DNA of 64,000 nt from contig NZ_NXLS01000007.1 in assembly GCF_003364315.1 (NCBI RefSeq), forward strand, positions 1 to 64,000. Direction: 5' to 3'. Positions within the stretch are counted from its first letter, which is position 1; the number at the start of each line of letters is the position of its first letter. The DNA comes from Helicobacter ganmani. GTDB taxonomy: Bacteria > Campylobacterota > Campylobacteria > Campylobacterales > Helicobacteraceae. Positions 17,850 to 27,951 of this stretch are shown here, one piece after another. The notes under the pieces were generated by a model, which worked only from the letters and a program-made list of their open reading frames with translations, made no database searches and was not told the DNA's origin. The translations under genes were made by a program, and so were the position numbers.

Positions 17850-19076
17850 TTATGCGCGTTCAAATCGTTTATTTTTGGCAAAATATCGCCGCTCAAGAAA
17901 CAGCACAAAGGCAAGGAATGCAAAAAGCAGCACATAGCTTACCACCAAGCCACCATAATTACCAAAGGATTCTAAAAGATTGATTTTAGGGAAGCTTGTC
18001 GCAAGTGGCACAGAATAATAATCCCAAGTCGCTGCCAAAAGCGTAGAACCAATGACATTACCAACACCTACAATCCAATAATGCACCTGCCCCTCAACCG
18101 CGCGATACATCCAGCCACATTCACACCCTCCTGCAATCACAATACCAAAGCCAAAGAGCAATCCGCCAATCACTGCATTTGGTGCAGCCCACATAATTTT
18201 AGGTGGAAGTCCAAGCATAATGTAACTAAAAACGCCAATAGTTGAAACCATCATTCCCACAATCACCGCTCTTGCCATATATCCACGCCCTGTGATAAAT
18301 AAATCCCTAAAGGCAGAAGTAAAGCAAATCTGCGCACGCGAGATGATAAAGCCAAATCCCACACCAAATACAACTGCAAGCGCTAAAATCGGAATCTTTT
18401 TACCCTCTGGAATATTGCCATACGCCATTAGATACGCTACCCAAACGCCAATTCCAACTAATACCAAAACACCAAGTGCAAAAAGGAGTTTTGCCCTACT
18501 CTGATTTTCTTTGCTATTTCCAATGTCTTTTTGCGCACTGACTTTCTCTAGCTTTGTATGAGAGCGAAAAAGTGGGAGTAAAACAACCTTTGTGCCTAGC
18601 CACACACCAACAAGCGTCATAATCGTAAAAAACCACGCGTGCAAGCTAAATTGTGGAATCCCCGTAAAGAAACTCGCCAAATTACAACCCATACCAATCC
18701 TCGCACCAAATCCTGCGATAATCCCACCAATAAGGGCTTGAGCGATTCTAATATTGCTTTGAGGCAAACGAAACTTGACATTATTTGCCATTGCGGCAGC
18801 GGCAAATGCCCCTGCAAACATTCCAATAATCATCACGCCATCTACCCTATCTAGCGGTGTTCCTTGCAAACCTAGAATCTTAAAATAACCCCAAGTGCTT
18901 GTATCCACACCCAAAAGATTCATAATATGTCCGCCCCAACGCGTAAATTCACCTGTAACAGCCCAATAAGTCCCAGTCAAACCAAAATAATAAGCAGCCA
19001 TTACGCCAAGTGCGATAATCGCGGGCATAGGCGACCAAAATTTGACTAGGAATCTTTGCTTATAATCTTGAAACAT
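17850..19076 (-). CDS. yedE: YeeE/YedE-family membrane transporter (selenium/sulfur metabolism)
   Basis: A 408-aa inner-membrane protein with about ten membrane segments and the two half-repeats of the YeeE/YedE (Sulf_transp) family: GFGARIGMGCNLASFFTGI near 120-140 and FGIVIAGGCECGWMYRAVEG near 310-330, each with the conserved Cys in a Gly-rich loop. Members import thiosulfate-like or selenium compounds. It is co-transcribed with yedF downstream. About 220 AT-rich bases upstream (19077-19297) carry its promoter, not clearly defined. Confidence 0.88.
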   Translation of the reverse strand: MFQDYKQRFLVKFWSPMPAIIALGVMAAYYFGLTGTYWAVTGEFTRWGGHIMNLLGVDTSTWGYFKILGLQGTPLDRVDGVMIIGMFAGAFAAAAMANNVKFRLPQSNIRIAQALIGGIIAGFGARIGMGCNLASFFTGIPQFSLHAWFFTIMTLVGVWLGTKVVLLPLFRSHTKLEKVSAQKDIGNSKENQSRAKLLFALGVLVLVGIGVWVAYLMAYGNIPEGKKIPILALAVVFGVGFGFIISRAQICFTSAFRDLFITGRGYMARAVIVGMMVSTIGVFSYIMLGLPPKIMWAAPNAVIGGLLFGFGIVIAGGCECGWMYRAVEGQVHYWIVGVGNVIGSTLLAATWDYYSVPLATSFPKINLLESFGNYGGLVVSYVLLFAFLAFVLFLERRYFAKNKRFERA

Positions 19077-19297
19077 TTTGGTTCCTTAAATAATAAATCA
19101 ACAGACATTTGGGGATATTCAGAAAGAGAATAAGAAGTCATTTGTCTGTGCGCTTTAACCCGAAAGCATAAAAAGGCTAGAATAATAGCACAATTCTTAT
19201 AAAATAACAGCTTTGGCGTCCTATTAGGTTAAGGAATTCTGTATTTTTTAAGTTTTTATTATAGATTGTAGAATCTCATAAGAATAGCTAAGGTTTG

Positions 19298-19374
19298 TGG
19301 TGTCCTCGATGCGATTCGAACGCATGACCTCACGATTAGGAATCGTGTGCTCTATCCTACTGAGCTACGGGGAC
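19298..19374 (-). tRNA. tRNA-Arg (CCT)
   Basis: A 77-nt cloverleaf in reverse complement: acceptor GTCCCCG, anticodon stem ACGAT with loop TCCTAA giving anticodon CCT, T loop GTTCGAA and encoded CCA. The acceptor 3' strand reads CGAGGAC, so one acceptor pair is a mismatch or wobble. Confidence 0.92.
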
Positions 19375-19430
19375 AACAACAAAGTAGTTCAGGAGAATTG
19401 CCCAACAAAGAGGTGTTGGGCGAAAGAGAG

Positions 19431-19727
19431 TTATTTTTTGCCTTTTTTGCTGGCAACTACTGCATCTTTAAGACCTTTTCCAGCCTTAAATTTAGGAACA
19501 AATTTATCGCTTGTTTTGTATTTTTTATTTGTTCCAGGAACAACACCCTCTTTTCCTTTTTGAAGCACAGTTTCAAATTTACCAAAACCTACAAGTTCAA
19601 TGCTTTCTTTTTTAGCAAGTGCTTTGCTTACTGCCGCTGTAAAAGTGCTAATTGCTTTTTCAGCCTCTTTTTTTGTCTCATACTCTCCGACTTCTTTTAC
19701 TAAGTCAACAAATTCTGATTTGTTCAT
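19431..19727 (-). CDS. hup: HU-family DNA-binding protein
   Basis: 98 aa from the ATG at 19727 (GGAGG 8 bases upstream; a longer frame starts 15 bases earlier without support). MNKSEFVDLVKE, LVGFGKFET and the arm with PGTNKKYKTSDKFVPKFKAG match HU. It coats and bends DNA as part of the nucleoid. The C-terminal SKKGKK tail is basic. Monocistronic. Confidence 0.95.
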   Translation of the reverse strand: MNKSEFVDLVKEVGEYETKKEAEKAISTFTAAVSKALAKKESIELVGFGKFETVLQKGKEGVVPGTNKKYKTSDKFVPKFKAGKGLKDAVVASKKGKK

Positions 19728-19941
19728 TTTGGAAACCTCCATAAAAAGTTTAAAAACGCGTTATTGTAGCATAAATTTACGATTTTCAAGACTTTTGTTA
19801 GAAAAAAATAAATTTATTCTCAAAAAATAAAGCAAAATATCCAAAATTACAATCTTAAACTTTATCTCCTCCTTTAAGAATCTATAAGGAAGTTTTAAAT
19901 AATATTAAAAAATTTTAGAATTGCTTTTTCAAGGAGAATCA

Positions 19942-20937
19942 ATGGCTTTAAAAGTTGCAGTTAATGGAACAGGTAGAATCGGTTTATGTGTATGCAAAAT
20001 CTTGAGCGAACGCGAAGATTTAGAGCTCGTTGCACTCAATACGACTATGCCAATTGATACGCTCATTCATTTGCTAAGATATGATTCTGTGCAAAAAAAT
20101 AGTAAAGTAGAAAAATTGAGTGAAAACAGCATTCAAATTGGCAAACAAAAAGAAATTCAAATCATCAGCACACGAGACATTAAAGAATTAAACTTTGGAA
20201 AGTTTGGTGCAAAACTCGTAATAGAATGCACTGGTGCTTTTAATGACCTCAACAAAGCAAGTGCGCACCTCTATGGAGGTATTGAACGCGTCGTGATTTC
20301 CGCTCCTGCCACAGACGCGCCAACTTTTGTTTATGGCGTCAATCACACAAACTATCAAGGAGAATCTGTCATTTCAAACGCAAGTTGCACTACAAATGCG
20401 CTTGCACCAATTGTAAAGGTTTTGCACGATAATTTTATGATTCTCAATGGCTTGATGACAACAATTCATAGCTATACAAACGACCAAAACCTTTTAGATT
20501 CCAAGCACAAAGACTTGCGACGCGCACGCGCAGCAGCTTTAAATATGATTCCAACTTCTACGGGTGCTGCCAAAGCGATAGGGCTTGTGATGCCCGAGCT
20601 CAAAGGCAAACTCAACGGCTTTTCTGTTCGCGTGCCAACTCCTGATGTAAGCCTTGTGGATTTGACTTGTGTTACAAAAACTTCTGTAAGCAAAGAATCT
20701 ATCAATGCTGCCTTTGAAAATGCTGCACAAGGAACATTCAAAAATCTTATTTTAGTAGATAATGAAAAACGCGTTTCAGGAGATTTTATCGGAAGCACTT
20801 ATAGTAGCATTTTTGTTCCAGATTGCACGGTGGTTGTGGGAGAGAATCAACTCAAAGTTGTCGCTTGGTATGACAATGAATGGGGTTATTCCACGCGATT
20901 GGTAGATATGGCAAGTTTCGTCGGCTCTAGTCTTTAG
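19942..20937 (+). CDS. gapA: Glyceraldehyde-3-phosphate dehydrogenase
   Basis: 331 aa from ATG 19942, which has AAGGAG 5 bases upstream. NAD-binding NGTGRIGLCV at 8-17 and the catalytic Cys149 in SNASCTTNALAP; WYDNEWGYSTR near the C-terminus. It interconverts glyceraldehyde-3-phosphate and 1,3-bisphosphoglycerate. pgi follows after 8 bases, so the two are likely co-transcribed. Confidence 0.96.
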   Translation: MALKVAVNGTGRIGLCVCKILSEREDLELVALNTTMPIDTLIHLLRYDSVQKNSKVEKLSENSIQIGKQKEIQIISTRDIKELNFGKFGAKLVIECTGAFNDLNKASAHLYGGIERVVISAPATDAPTFVYGVNHTNYQGESVISNASCTTNALAPIVKVLHDNFMILNGLMTTIHSYTNDQNLLDSKHKDLRRARAAALNMIPTSTGAAKAIGLVMPELKGKLNGFSVRVPTPDVSLVDLTCVTKTSVSKESINAAFENAAQGTFKNLILVDNEKRVSGDFIGSTYSSIFVPDCTVVVGENQLKVVAWYDNEWGYSTRLVDMASFVGSSL

Positions 20938-20945
20938 GTAGTTTT

Positions 20946-22214
20946 ATGCTCACGCTCACAAACACTTATGCGCGTTTTTTGCAAAAAAATCCCAACTTTT
21001 TTGCAAAAGAAAATCTGGATTTATTTTTTCAAAAAGTTCTAGTAGAGCGCAATAGTCAGCTTAGTGGATATTATGATTTGCCTTTTGCAAAAAATGAAGC
21101 GATTTTTGATTATCTTCAGCGCAACAAAACCTTTTTGGATTCTATTTCTAATGTCATTATCATTGGTATTGGTGGTAGTTCGCTTGGCACAAAGGCGATT
21201 GACGCGCTTTTATCTCATCAAAGCCATCGCAAAAAAATTAAATTGCGGTTTTTAGAACACACCGACCCGATTATTATCAGAAAAGACTTGCAACGCGTCA
21301 AATACGAAGACACACTTTTTATTGTGATTTCAAAATCTGGACTTACGATTGAAACCACTTCGCTTTTTAAATACATTTTGGCGCGATTCTCCCTCCTCAA
21401 AAAAGAGCGTAAAAAGCACCTACTTACCATTACAGATGAAAATTCCCCCCTTTTCAAATGGAGCAAAAGCGAAGAGATAGAATCCGTAACGATTAAACCA
21501 AATATTGGTGGGAGATTCTCTGTATTAAGCGCAGTGGGATTATTGCCTCTTGCGATTTTGGGCTATGATATTGCGGCAATTTTAAAAGGCGCAAGCATTG
21601 TAAGCCATAGATTCTTTGAAGAACGTAAAGACAATGTGTTAAAAAAGGCATTATTTTTAGCAAGAAACGAAAGTAACTATCCTATTAATGTCTTGTTTTC
21701 TTATTCTAGTGTTTTTCGTCATTTTAATGCTTGGTATGTGCAATTATGGGGGGAATCCTTAGGCAAACTAGATATGTATGAACAAAGACGCGGTTTGACA
21801 CCTATTGCGCTAATTGGAAGCATTGACCAACATTCTTTTTTGCAGCTCATTATGCAAGGACCTGCGAATAAAACCGTAACTTTCCTAAGTGTTAAAAATC
21901 TTTCGCAAAAACCTCTTTACATTCCAAATATCAGACTACAAGGCTTAGAATCTACGGATTTTGTCAATCAAACTTCTTTTAATCAACTTTTGAAACTGCA
22001 ATGTATTTCCACTAAAGAGAGCATTATTTCTCAAAATGTTCCTGTGGATTCCATCTTAATTGATTCTCTAAATGAACAAAGCGTGGGCGCACTTGTATTG
22101 TATTATGAATTACTGACCTCTTGCGTGGGAATTTTGCTACAAATTGATACATACAATCAACCCGGTGTAGAATTTGGAAAAAAGATATTAAGGGAAAAAT
22201 TTACACACTCCTAA
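20946..22214 (+). CDS. pgi: Glucose-6-phosphate isomerase
   Basis: A 422-aa PGI of the short form seen in Campylobacter. Phosphosugar-binding IIIGIGGSSLGTKAI near 70-85, VISKSGLTIETTS near 125-137, NIGGRFSVLSAVGLLPLA and QLWGESLGK are the family blocks. In this lineage it mainly serves gluconeogenesis, supplying hexose phosphate for surface sugars. Directly after gapA. Confidence 0.95.
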   Translation: MLTLTNTYARFLQKNPNFFAKENLDLFFQKVLVERNSQLSGYYDLPFAKNEAIFDYLQRNKTFLDSISNVIIIGIGGSSLGTKAIDALLSHQSHRKKIKLRFLEHTDPIIIRKDLQRVKYEDTLFIVISKSGLTIETTSLFKYILARFSLLKKERKKHLLTITDENSPLFKWSKSEEIESVTIKPNIGGRFSVLSAVGLLPLAILGYDIAAILKGASIVSHRFFEERKDNVLKKALFLARNESNYPINVLFSYSSVFRHFNAWYVQLWGESLGKLDMYEQRRGLTPIALIGSIDQHSFLQLIMQGPANKTVTFLSVKNLSQKPLYIPNIRLQGLESTDFVNQTSFNQLLKLQCISTKESIISQNVPVDSILIDSLNEQSVGALVLYYELLTSCVGILLQIDTYNQPGVEFGKKILREKFTHS

Positions 22215-22303
22215 AAAATTTTTCATTTTTTTACTAAGTTTATACACTCCTTATTATAAAAAATCTTAAAATAGATAAAATCTTAAAATTACAAAGGGTT
22301 CGC

Positions 22304-23311
22304 ATGGATTTTATTCAAATAATCAAAGAAAAGGCAAGGGCAGATATTCAAACGATTGTTTTGCCAGAAACAAACGATTTGCGCACATTACAAGCCGCGC
22401 ATAGCGCATTACAAGAAAAAATCGCAAAGATTATCTTAATCGGGGAAGAAGCAGAAATCAAGCAACGCGCAAAAGAACATAACCTGCAACTAGACACAGC
22501 GGAATTTATCAATCCTACAAGCTGTGATATGTTAGAATCTTATGTGGAATTGTTTGTCAAGCTTCGTGCGCACAAGGGTTTGAGCGAAAAATCCGCGCGC
22601 GCGCTCCTGCTTGAAAATCCCCTTTATTTTGGTGTCGCACTTGTAAAATCTAAAAAGGCAAATGGTATGGTTGCAGGTGCGATTAACTCCACTGCAGATG
22701 TACTTCGCGCTTCCTTACAAATTCTAGGGACAAAGAAAGATTCTAAATTAGTTTCTGCATTTTTCTTGATGATTGTTCCTCAATGTGATTATGGTGAAAA
22801 TGGAATCTTTATCTTTGCTGATAGCGGCTTGGTGCAAAATCCTAATGCGCAAGAGCTCGCCTCTATTGCCATAGATTCCGCAAAGAGTTTTGAAGCACTC
22901 GTAGGCAAAAAAGCTTTGGTTGCTATGCTTTCACATTCTACAAAAGGAAGTGCAAAACACTCCGATGTAGATAAAGTCATAGAAGCCACGCGCATTGCCA
23001 AAGTAGAAGCACCAGAGATTGCTTTAGATGGGGAGCTTCAACTTGATGCGGCAATCGTTCCGAGTGTGGGTCAATCCAAGGCTCCCGATAGCCCTATTGC
23101 AGGAAATGCCAATGTGCTTGTTTTCCCCGATTTGGACGCGGGCAATATTGGCTATAAATTAGTGCAAAGGTTGGCAAAGGCGGAAGCTTATGGACCTATT
23201 ACACAAGGAATCGGCGGTGCTGTTAATGACCTTTCACGCGGTTGTAGCAGCGAAGATATAGTCGGCGTGATTGCAATTACTGCTCTTCAAGCCCAACAAA
23301 ACAAGGAGTAA
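22304..23311 (+). CDS. pta: Phosphate acetyltransferase
   Basis: 335 aa, corresponding to the single catalytic PTA_PTB domain without the N-terminal DRTGG region of long Pta proteins. PETNDLRTLQAA, GMVAGAINSTADVLRASLQ, SHSTKGSAKH and GQSKAPDSPIAGNANVLVFP are diagnostic. It forms acetyl phosphate from acetyl-CoA. ackA starts 2 bases after its stop. Confidence 0.95.
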   Translation: MDFIQIIKEKARADIQTIVLPETNDLRTLQAAHSALQEKIAKIILIGEEAEIKQRAKEHNLQLDTAEFINPTSCDMLESYVELFVKLRAHKGLSEKSARALLLENPLYFGVALVKSKKANGMVAGAINSTADVLRASLQILGTKKDSKLVSAFFLMIVPQCDYGENGIFIFADSGLVQNPNAQELASIAIDSAKSFEALVGKKALVAMLSHSTKGSAKHSDVDKVIEATRIAKVEAPEIALDGELQLDAAIVPSVGQSKAPDSPIAGNANVLVFPDLDAGNIGYKLVQRLAKAEAYGPITQGIGGAVNDLSRGCSSEDIVGVIAITALQAQQNKE

Positions 23312-23313
23312 AT

Positions 23314-24525
23314 ATGGATGTTTTAGTTATTAATTGTGGGAGTTCTTCACTCAAATATCAGCTTATCAATACCAACACAGAGGAAGTTTTAGCCTCTGGA
23401 TTGTGCGATAGAATCGGAATCGCAAATGGACAATTCAGCTATAAACCCAAAGGCGGAGATAAAATTACAAGAAATGTGGATATGCAAGACCACGAAGTCG
23501 CTATTAAACTCGTGCTTGAAGCTTTAATAGACTCAAAAGACGGCATTATCAAATCCCTAAACGAAATCAAAGCCACAGGACACAGAATCGTGCATGGAGG
23601 CGAGCATTTTACCCATTCTGCACTCGTGAATGACGAAGTGATTCAACACATTGAGGAATGCTCCGATTTAGCCCCTCTACACAATCCTGCACATTTATTA
23701 GGAATCCGAGCCTGTAAGCATTTAATGCCGAACACTCCTATGGTTGCCGTCTTTGACACTGCATTCCACCAAAGTATGCCACCACACGCTTATATTTATG
23801 GCTTACCTTATGAGTATTACGAAAAATACAAAATCCGCCGCTACGGATTCCACGGCACAAGCCATAGCTATGTTTCTAAACGCACAGCAGAATTTTTGGG
23901 GATTCCACTTGAAAATTCTCGCATTATTACTTGCCATTTGGGTAATGGTTCTAGCATTTGCGCTGTCAAAAATGGTCAAAGCATAGATACAAGTATGGGC
24001 TTAACTCCACTTGAAGGCTTGGTTATGGGAACAAGAAGTGGAGATTTAGACCCTGCAATTATTGATTATATTGCGCAAAAAGAAAATCTAAGCACAAAAG
24101 AAGTACTCAATATCCTAAACAAAAAATCTGGTGTGCTTGGAATCTCTGGGCTTTCTAGTGATTTTAGAGATTTGCTTGCTGCCGATGAAGAGGGCAACTT
24201 GAAAGCGCGTTTTGCGAGGGAAGTTTTTGCTTATCGTGTGGCAAAATATATCGGTGCTTACACTGCGGCACTTGTAGGAGTTGATGCGATTGCGTTTTGC
24301 GCAGGTGTAGGAGAAAATGCGAAATTTATTCGCGGGAAAATCGTTTCACATTTACACTTTTTGGGAATCAATCTTGACGAATCTGCCAACCTTGAAACCG
24401 TGGGCAAAGAGGGCATTATTTCTACTCCCGATTCTAAAGTCAAGGTTTGCGTGATTCCAACCAACGAAGAGCTGATGATTGCAAGAGATACGCGCGAAAT
24501 TATTTTAAAAACTCAAGAGCATTAA
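23314..24525 (+). CDS. ackA: Acetate kinase
   Basis: 403 aa. LVINCGSSSLKYQL at 4-17, the ACKA signature FHGTSHSYV, CHLGNGSS and FCAGVGENA near residue 330. It forms acetate and ATP from acetyl phosphate with Pta, the standard overflow pathway. Coupled to pta with AAGGAG overlapping the pta end. Confidence 0.96.
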   Translation: MDVLVINCGSSSLKYQLINTNTEEVLASGLCDRIGIANGQFSYKPKGGDKITRNVDMQDHEVAIKLVLEALIDSKDGIIKSLNEIKATGHRIVHGGEHFTHSALVNDEVIQHIEECSDLAPLHNPAHLLGIRACKHLMPNTPMVAVFDTAFHQSMPPHAYIYGLPYEYYEKYKIRRYGFHGTSHSYVSKRTAEFLGIPLENSRIITCHLGNGSSICAVKNGQSIDTSMGLTPLEGLVMGTRSGDLDPAIIDYIAQKENLSTKEVLNILNKKSGVLGISGLSSDFRDLLAADEEGNLKARFAREVFAYRVAKYIGAYTAALVGVDAIAFCAGVGENAKFIRGKIVSHLHFLGINLDESANLETVGKEGIISTPDSKVKVCVIPTNEELMIARDTREIILKTQEH

Positions 24526-24539
24526 CGCGTGCTAACCTT

Positions 24540-24661
24540 CCTTGTGAGAAAATTTTTAAAATTTTCATCGCGCATTGCGCAAGCAATGGCAAGCAAGTTT
24601 GGGTGAATTGCCAACACGCCCACACTTGCAAATCCATTCATAAAACTATAATAGCAAGGTG
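24540..24661 (-). repeat. Dispersed repeat, copy B
   Basis: Contains the 16-mer ATGGATTTGCAAGTGT in reverse orientation (24622-24637), followed on that strand by a GC-richer stretch with small palindromes including GCGCATTGCGC. Related to 1954-2019 and 55731-55812. Confidence 0.45.
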
Positions 24662-24938
24662 TTCTTATCGTTCTCTCAAAAATCTATAATTCATCACTTT
24701 AGATTCTATTCTTTCCGCCAAACCTTTAAGTGCGCACTCGTTGTATTTCCTTCTAAGTTTTCATCATTTGCCAATCTTTCAACGACTTTAAGAAGCAAAT
24801 TTTTATCTTTTTGCTCTAATTTTTTATAAACCTTTTTAAAAGTTTATGTAAATTTAACTTTGTATTTCATCTCTCTAACACCTCTTTTAGTTCTGTGATT
24901 GTGTCAAAACTTGGATACAAATATGGATTCTTATCCAT
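24655..24938 (-). pseudogene. Decayed RelBE/YafQ-type toxin-antitoxin pair
   Basis: On the minus strand a fragment MDKNPYLYPSFDTITELKEV ends at TGA 24867-24869, overlapping by ATGA the start of MKYKVKFT (24870), the usual antitoxin-toxin junction. The toxin frame stops after eight codons; beyond it TFKKVYKKLEQKDKNLLLKV and RLANDENLEG, then ALKGLAERIES in another frame, are typical of RelE/YafQ toxins. So the toxin has a nonsense codon plus at least one frameshift, and the antitoxin lacks its DNA-binding front. The remaining bases to 25175 hold only the recA promoter region. Confidence 0.5.
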
Positions 24939-25175
24939 TTGCCTACTCTATTCTAAATACTTTTATAGCCTTTGTGAGCAAAAAGGTGCAATAGCTCGCA
25001 ATTAAGGAATAAAGGCAATTTTATCACAATCAAATGCACTCAAAAATAGAGGTGAAGTTCGTTTTCAAAGGTGCGTCCCTTACCATATAGTATAAGCTGC
25101 ACACTGAAAATATTTTATTTTGAAATTTTTATGTGTTTTTGGCTACAATAGAATTTTAATTTTTTAGGAGAAAAA

Positions 25176-26210
25176 ATGGCTTTAGACGAAAACAAACAAA
25201 AAGCGATTGAACTTGCCATTAAGCAAATTGATAAAGCCTTTGGAAAGGGCGCATTAATCAGGCTTGGAGATAAACCGGTAGAAAAGATTGACGCCATTAG
25301 CACAGGTTCTTTAGGGCTTGATATTGCACTTGGCATTGGAGGAGTCCCAAAGGGACGCATTGTTGAAGTCTATGGACCAGAGAGTTCAGGAAAAACGACT
25401 TTGGCGTTACAAATCGTTGCAGAATGTCAAAAGGCGGGTGGAATCTGTGCGTTTATTGACGCAGAACACGCACTAGATGTTACTTACGCCAAGAGACTAG
25501 GCGTAGATGTAGAAAATCTGCTCGTTTCTCAACCAGACTTTGGCGAACAAGCCTTAGAAATCCTAGAAACACTCACAAGAAGTGGTGGCGTAGATTTAAT
25601 CGTGATTGACTCTGTGGCGGCTCTCACGCCAAAAAGTGAGATTGACGGCGATATGGGAGACCAACACGTAGGCTTGCAGGCGCGCTTAATGAGCCAAGCA
25701 CTACGAAAAGTAACAGGTGTGATTCACAAAATGAATACCACGGTGATTTTTATCAATCAAATTCGTATGAAAATTGGCGTAATGGGCTATGGAAGCCCAG
25801 AGACTACGACAGGAGGCAATGCACTTAAATTCTATGCAAGCGTGCGGATTGATGTCCGCAGAATCGCAACCTTGAAACAAGGCGAACAAAATATCGGGAA
25901 TCGCGTCAAGGCAAAAGTTGTCAAAAATAAAGTCGCTCCGCCCTTTAGAGGAGCAGAGTTTGACATTATGTTTGGCGAAGGTATCAGCAAAGAGGGCGAA
26001 CTCATTGACTATGGCGTGAAACTAGATATTGTAGATAAAAGCGGTGCGTGGTTGAGCTATCAAGATAAAAAACTTGGGCAAGGCAAAGAAAATGCAAAAG
26101 CCTTTTTAAAAGAGAATCCAGAGATTGCAAAAGAAATTGGAGAAAAAATCAAAGCTTCTATTTCTATTTCTGATGACTTGTCTAGTGATGATACCAACGG
26201 AATGGATTAA
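25176..26210 (+). CDS. recA: RecA recombinase
   Basis: 344 aa, normal length. Walker A GPESSGKT at 67-74, [16 protein letters not shown], the L1/L2 region with [20 protein letters not shown], and an acidic C-terminus. It forms the ATP-dependent strand-exchange filament. A TAGGAG site precedes ATG. The order recA, small secreted gene, eno, FtsB-like and AMIN genes is shared with Campylobacter and Helicobacter. Confidence 0.97.
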   Translation: MALDENKQKAIELAIKQIDKAFGKGALIRLGDKPVEKIDAISTGSLGLDIALGIGGVPKGRIVEVYGPESSGKTTLALQIVAECQKAGGICAFIDAEHALDVTYAKRLGVDVENLLVSQPDFGEQALEILETLTRSGGVDLIVIDSVAALTPKSEIDGDMGDQHVGLQARLMSQALRKVTGVIHKMNTTVIFINQIRMKIGVMGYGSPETTTGGNALKFYASVRIDVRRIATLKQGEQNIGNRVKAKVVKNKVAPPFRGAEFDIMFGEGISKEGELIDYGVKLDIVDKSGAWLSYQDKKLGQGKENAKAFLKENPEIAKEIGEKIKASISISDDLSSDDTNGMD

Positions 26211-26219
26211 GGGAAAATA

Positions 26220-26435
26220 ATGAGACAATTAATTTTAAAAATAAGTTACACTGCGATTCTTTTAAGTGCATATGGAAATGTTGCCCTAGCGCAAGAATCA
26301 CAAAATAAATCTTGTTGCACTATTGCGGGTTCAGGAGGCTTTACCCTAAGTGAAGAGGATAAGGCATCTTTGCAAGAAAATCAAGAATCTCAATCCCAAA
26401 AAACAAATGACCAACCAAAAAAGGAGAAAGAATGA
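26220..26435 (+). CDS. Small secreted protein of unknown function between recA and eno
   Basis: A 71-aa protein with a signal peptide (residues 1-24, cleavage after ALA) and a short hydrophilic mature part of about 47 aa with a CC pair and a Gln/Lys/Glu tail. It starts 9 bases after recA and its stop overlaps the eno ATG (ATGA), so it is co-translated with eno. Family not recognised. Confidence 0.6.
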   Translation: MRQLILKISYTAILLSAYGNVALAQESQNKSCCTIAGSGGFTLSEEDKASLQENQESQSQKTNDQPKKEKE

Positions 26436-27706
26436 TTTACATTGATGAAGTGAATGCGCAAGAAGTATTAGATAGTCGGGGGAATCCAACGGTGAAAACC
26501 ACCATTCTCTTAAGTGATGGCACAGCCGCAAGTGCAATCGTCCCAAGTGGCGCAAGCACAGGCAAGAGAGAAGCTTTGGAATTGCGCGATAAAGACGAGC
26601 GATTTTTGGGTAAGGGCGTCTTAAAGGCTTGTGAAAATGTCAATACAACCCTTTGCGATTCTATCACGGGTTTAAGCCCTTTTGACCAAAGCGCAATAGA
26701 CAATCTTTTGATAGAACTTGATGGCACAGAAAACTTTTCCAATCTAGGAGCAAATGCAACGCTCGGCGTTTCTATGGCAGTTGCGCGCGCAGCAGCAAAA
26801 AGCCTAAATCTTCCACTTTATCGCTATTTGGGTGGAGCAAACGCACTGACTTTGCCTGTGCCAATGCTAAACATCATCAACGGAGGAAGCCACGCGGATA
26901 ATACGGTAGATTTCCAAGAATATATGATTATGCCTGTGGGCTTTGAATGCTTTAGTGACGCATTGCGCGCAAGTGCTGAAATCTATCAACATCTCAAAAA
27001 ACTGCTCAAGGATTCCAAACATATTACGAGTATTGGCGATGAGGGAGGATTTGCTCCCAACCTCAAAACCAACGAAGAGCCAATTCAAATCATCTTAGAA
27101 GCGGTAAAAAAAGCGGGTTATAAAGAGGGAGAGCAAATCGCAATTGCATTAGATGTGGCAAGCAGTGAATTTGTTAATGATGAGGGTATTTATTGCCTCA
27201 AAGGCGAGGGCAAAAACTTAAGCAACGAGGAGATGATTGAATATTATGAAAAATTAATCGCAAAATATCCTATTGTTTCTATTGAAGACGGCTTGAGCGA
27301 GGACGATTGGGAGGGTTGGAGCAAACTCACCCAAAAACTTGGCGACAAAGTGCAACTTGTGGGAGACGATTTGTTTGTAACAAATGCTAAAATCTTAGAA
27401 GAAGGAATCGTAAAGAATATCGCAAATGCCGTGCTTATCAAGCCTAATCAAATCGGCACAATCAGTCAGACAATGCAAACAATCCGACTAGCACAACGCA
27501 ATCATTATCGTTGCATTATGAGCCACCGCAGCGGAGAAAGTGAGGATAGCTTCATCGCGGATTTTGCTGTGGCATTAAATACCGGTGAAATCAAAACAGG
27601 CTCTACCGCTAGAAGTGAGCGTATGGCGAAGTATAATCGCTTGTTAGCGATTGAAAATGAATTGACATTTCCTGTTTATTTGGGTAAAAAACTTTTTAAC
27701 AAATAA
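26432..27706 (+). CDS. eno: Enolase
   Basis: 424 aa. DSRGNPTV near the N-terminus, GDEGGFAPN, the metal and substrate region VGDDLFVTN and LIKPNQIGT, and the active-site [10 protein letters not shown]. Interconverts 2-phosphoglycerate and phosphoenolpyruvate. Its ATG overlaps the preceding stop, and its stop overlaps the next ATG (TAATGG). Confidence 0.97.
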   Translation: MIYIDEVNAQEVLDSRGNPTVKTTILLSDGTAASAIVPSGASTGKREALELRDKDERFLGKGVLKACENVNTTLCDSITGLSPFDQSAIDNLLIELDGTENFSNLGANATLGVSMAVARAAAKSLNLPLYRYLGGANALTLPVPMLNIINGGSHADNTVDFQEYMIMPVGFECFSDALRASAEIYQHLKKLLKDSKHITSIGDEGGFAPNLKTNEEPIQIILEAVKKAGYKEGEQIAIALDVASSEFVNDEGIYCLKGEGKNLSNEEMIEYYEKLIAKYPIVSIEDGLSEDDWEGWSKLTQKLGDKVQLVGDDLFVTNAKILEEGIVKNIANAVLIKPNQIGTISQTMQTIRLAQRNHYRCIMSHRSGESEDSFIADFAVALNTGEIKTGSTARSERMAKYNRLLAIENELTFPVYLGKKLFNK

Positions 27707-27951
27707 TGGAATCTACGACATTTCAAAAGGGTGGATTCTACAAACTCCTACCCTTTTTAAGCCTTGTTTTGTTGATTTGTTTATTGGGGGTTTATTTTGG
27801 CAATTTACTCTTTGGCACAAATTCCTTAAGTGTGCTTTTGGATATTAAAGACAAAGAATCTCAAATACGCAAGGAAGTCAAACGACTAATGCACGAGAAT
27901 GCAAATCTACAAAAAGAACTTTTTGAATTGAAAGGACTTGAACCACAATGA
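27706..27951 (+). CDS. FtsB/DivIC-like membrane coiled-coil protein
   Basis: 81 aa: one membrane segment (residues about 12-33) and then a heptad-like coiled coil from about 45 to 76 (KDKESQIRKEVKRLMHEN and on). This is the FtsB/DivIC septum-formation-initiator architecture, and the position after eno is where such a gene is found in other bacteria. A divisome role is from family knowledge; similarity is structural rather than by strict motif. Confidence 0.7.
   Translation: MESTTFQKGGFYKLLPFLSLVLLICLLGVYFGNLLFGTNSLSVLLDIKDKESQIRKEVKRLMHENANLQKELFELKGLEPQ

Noticed and set aside
19077-19297. Small RNA gene upstream of yedE
   Set aside because: The stretch is AT-rich with only short, weak pairings and no terminator; nothing supports an RNA gene.
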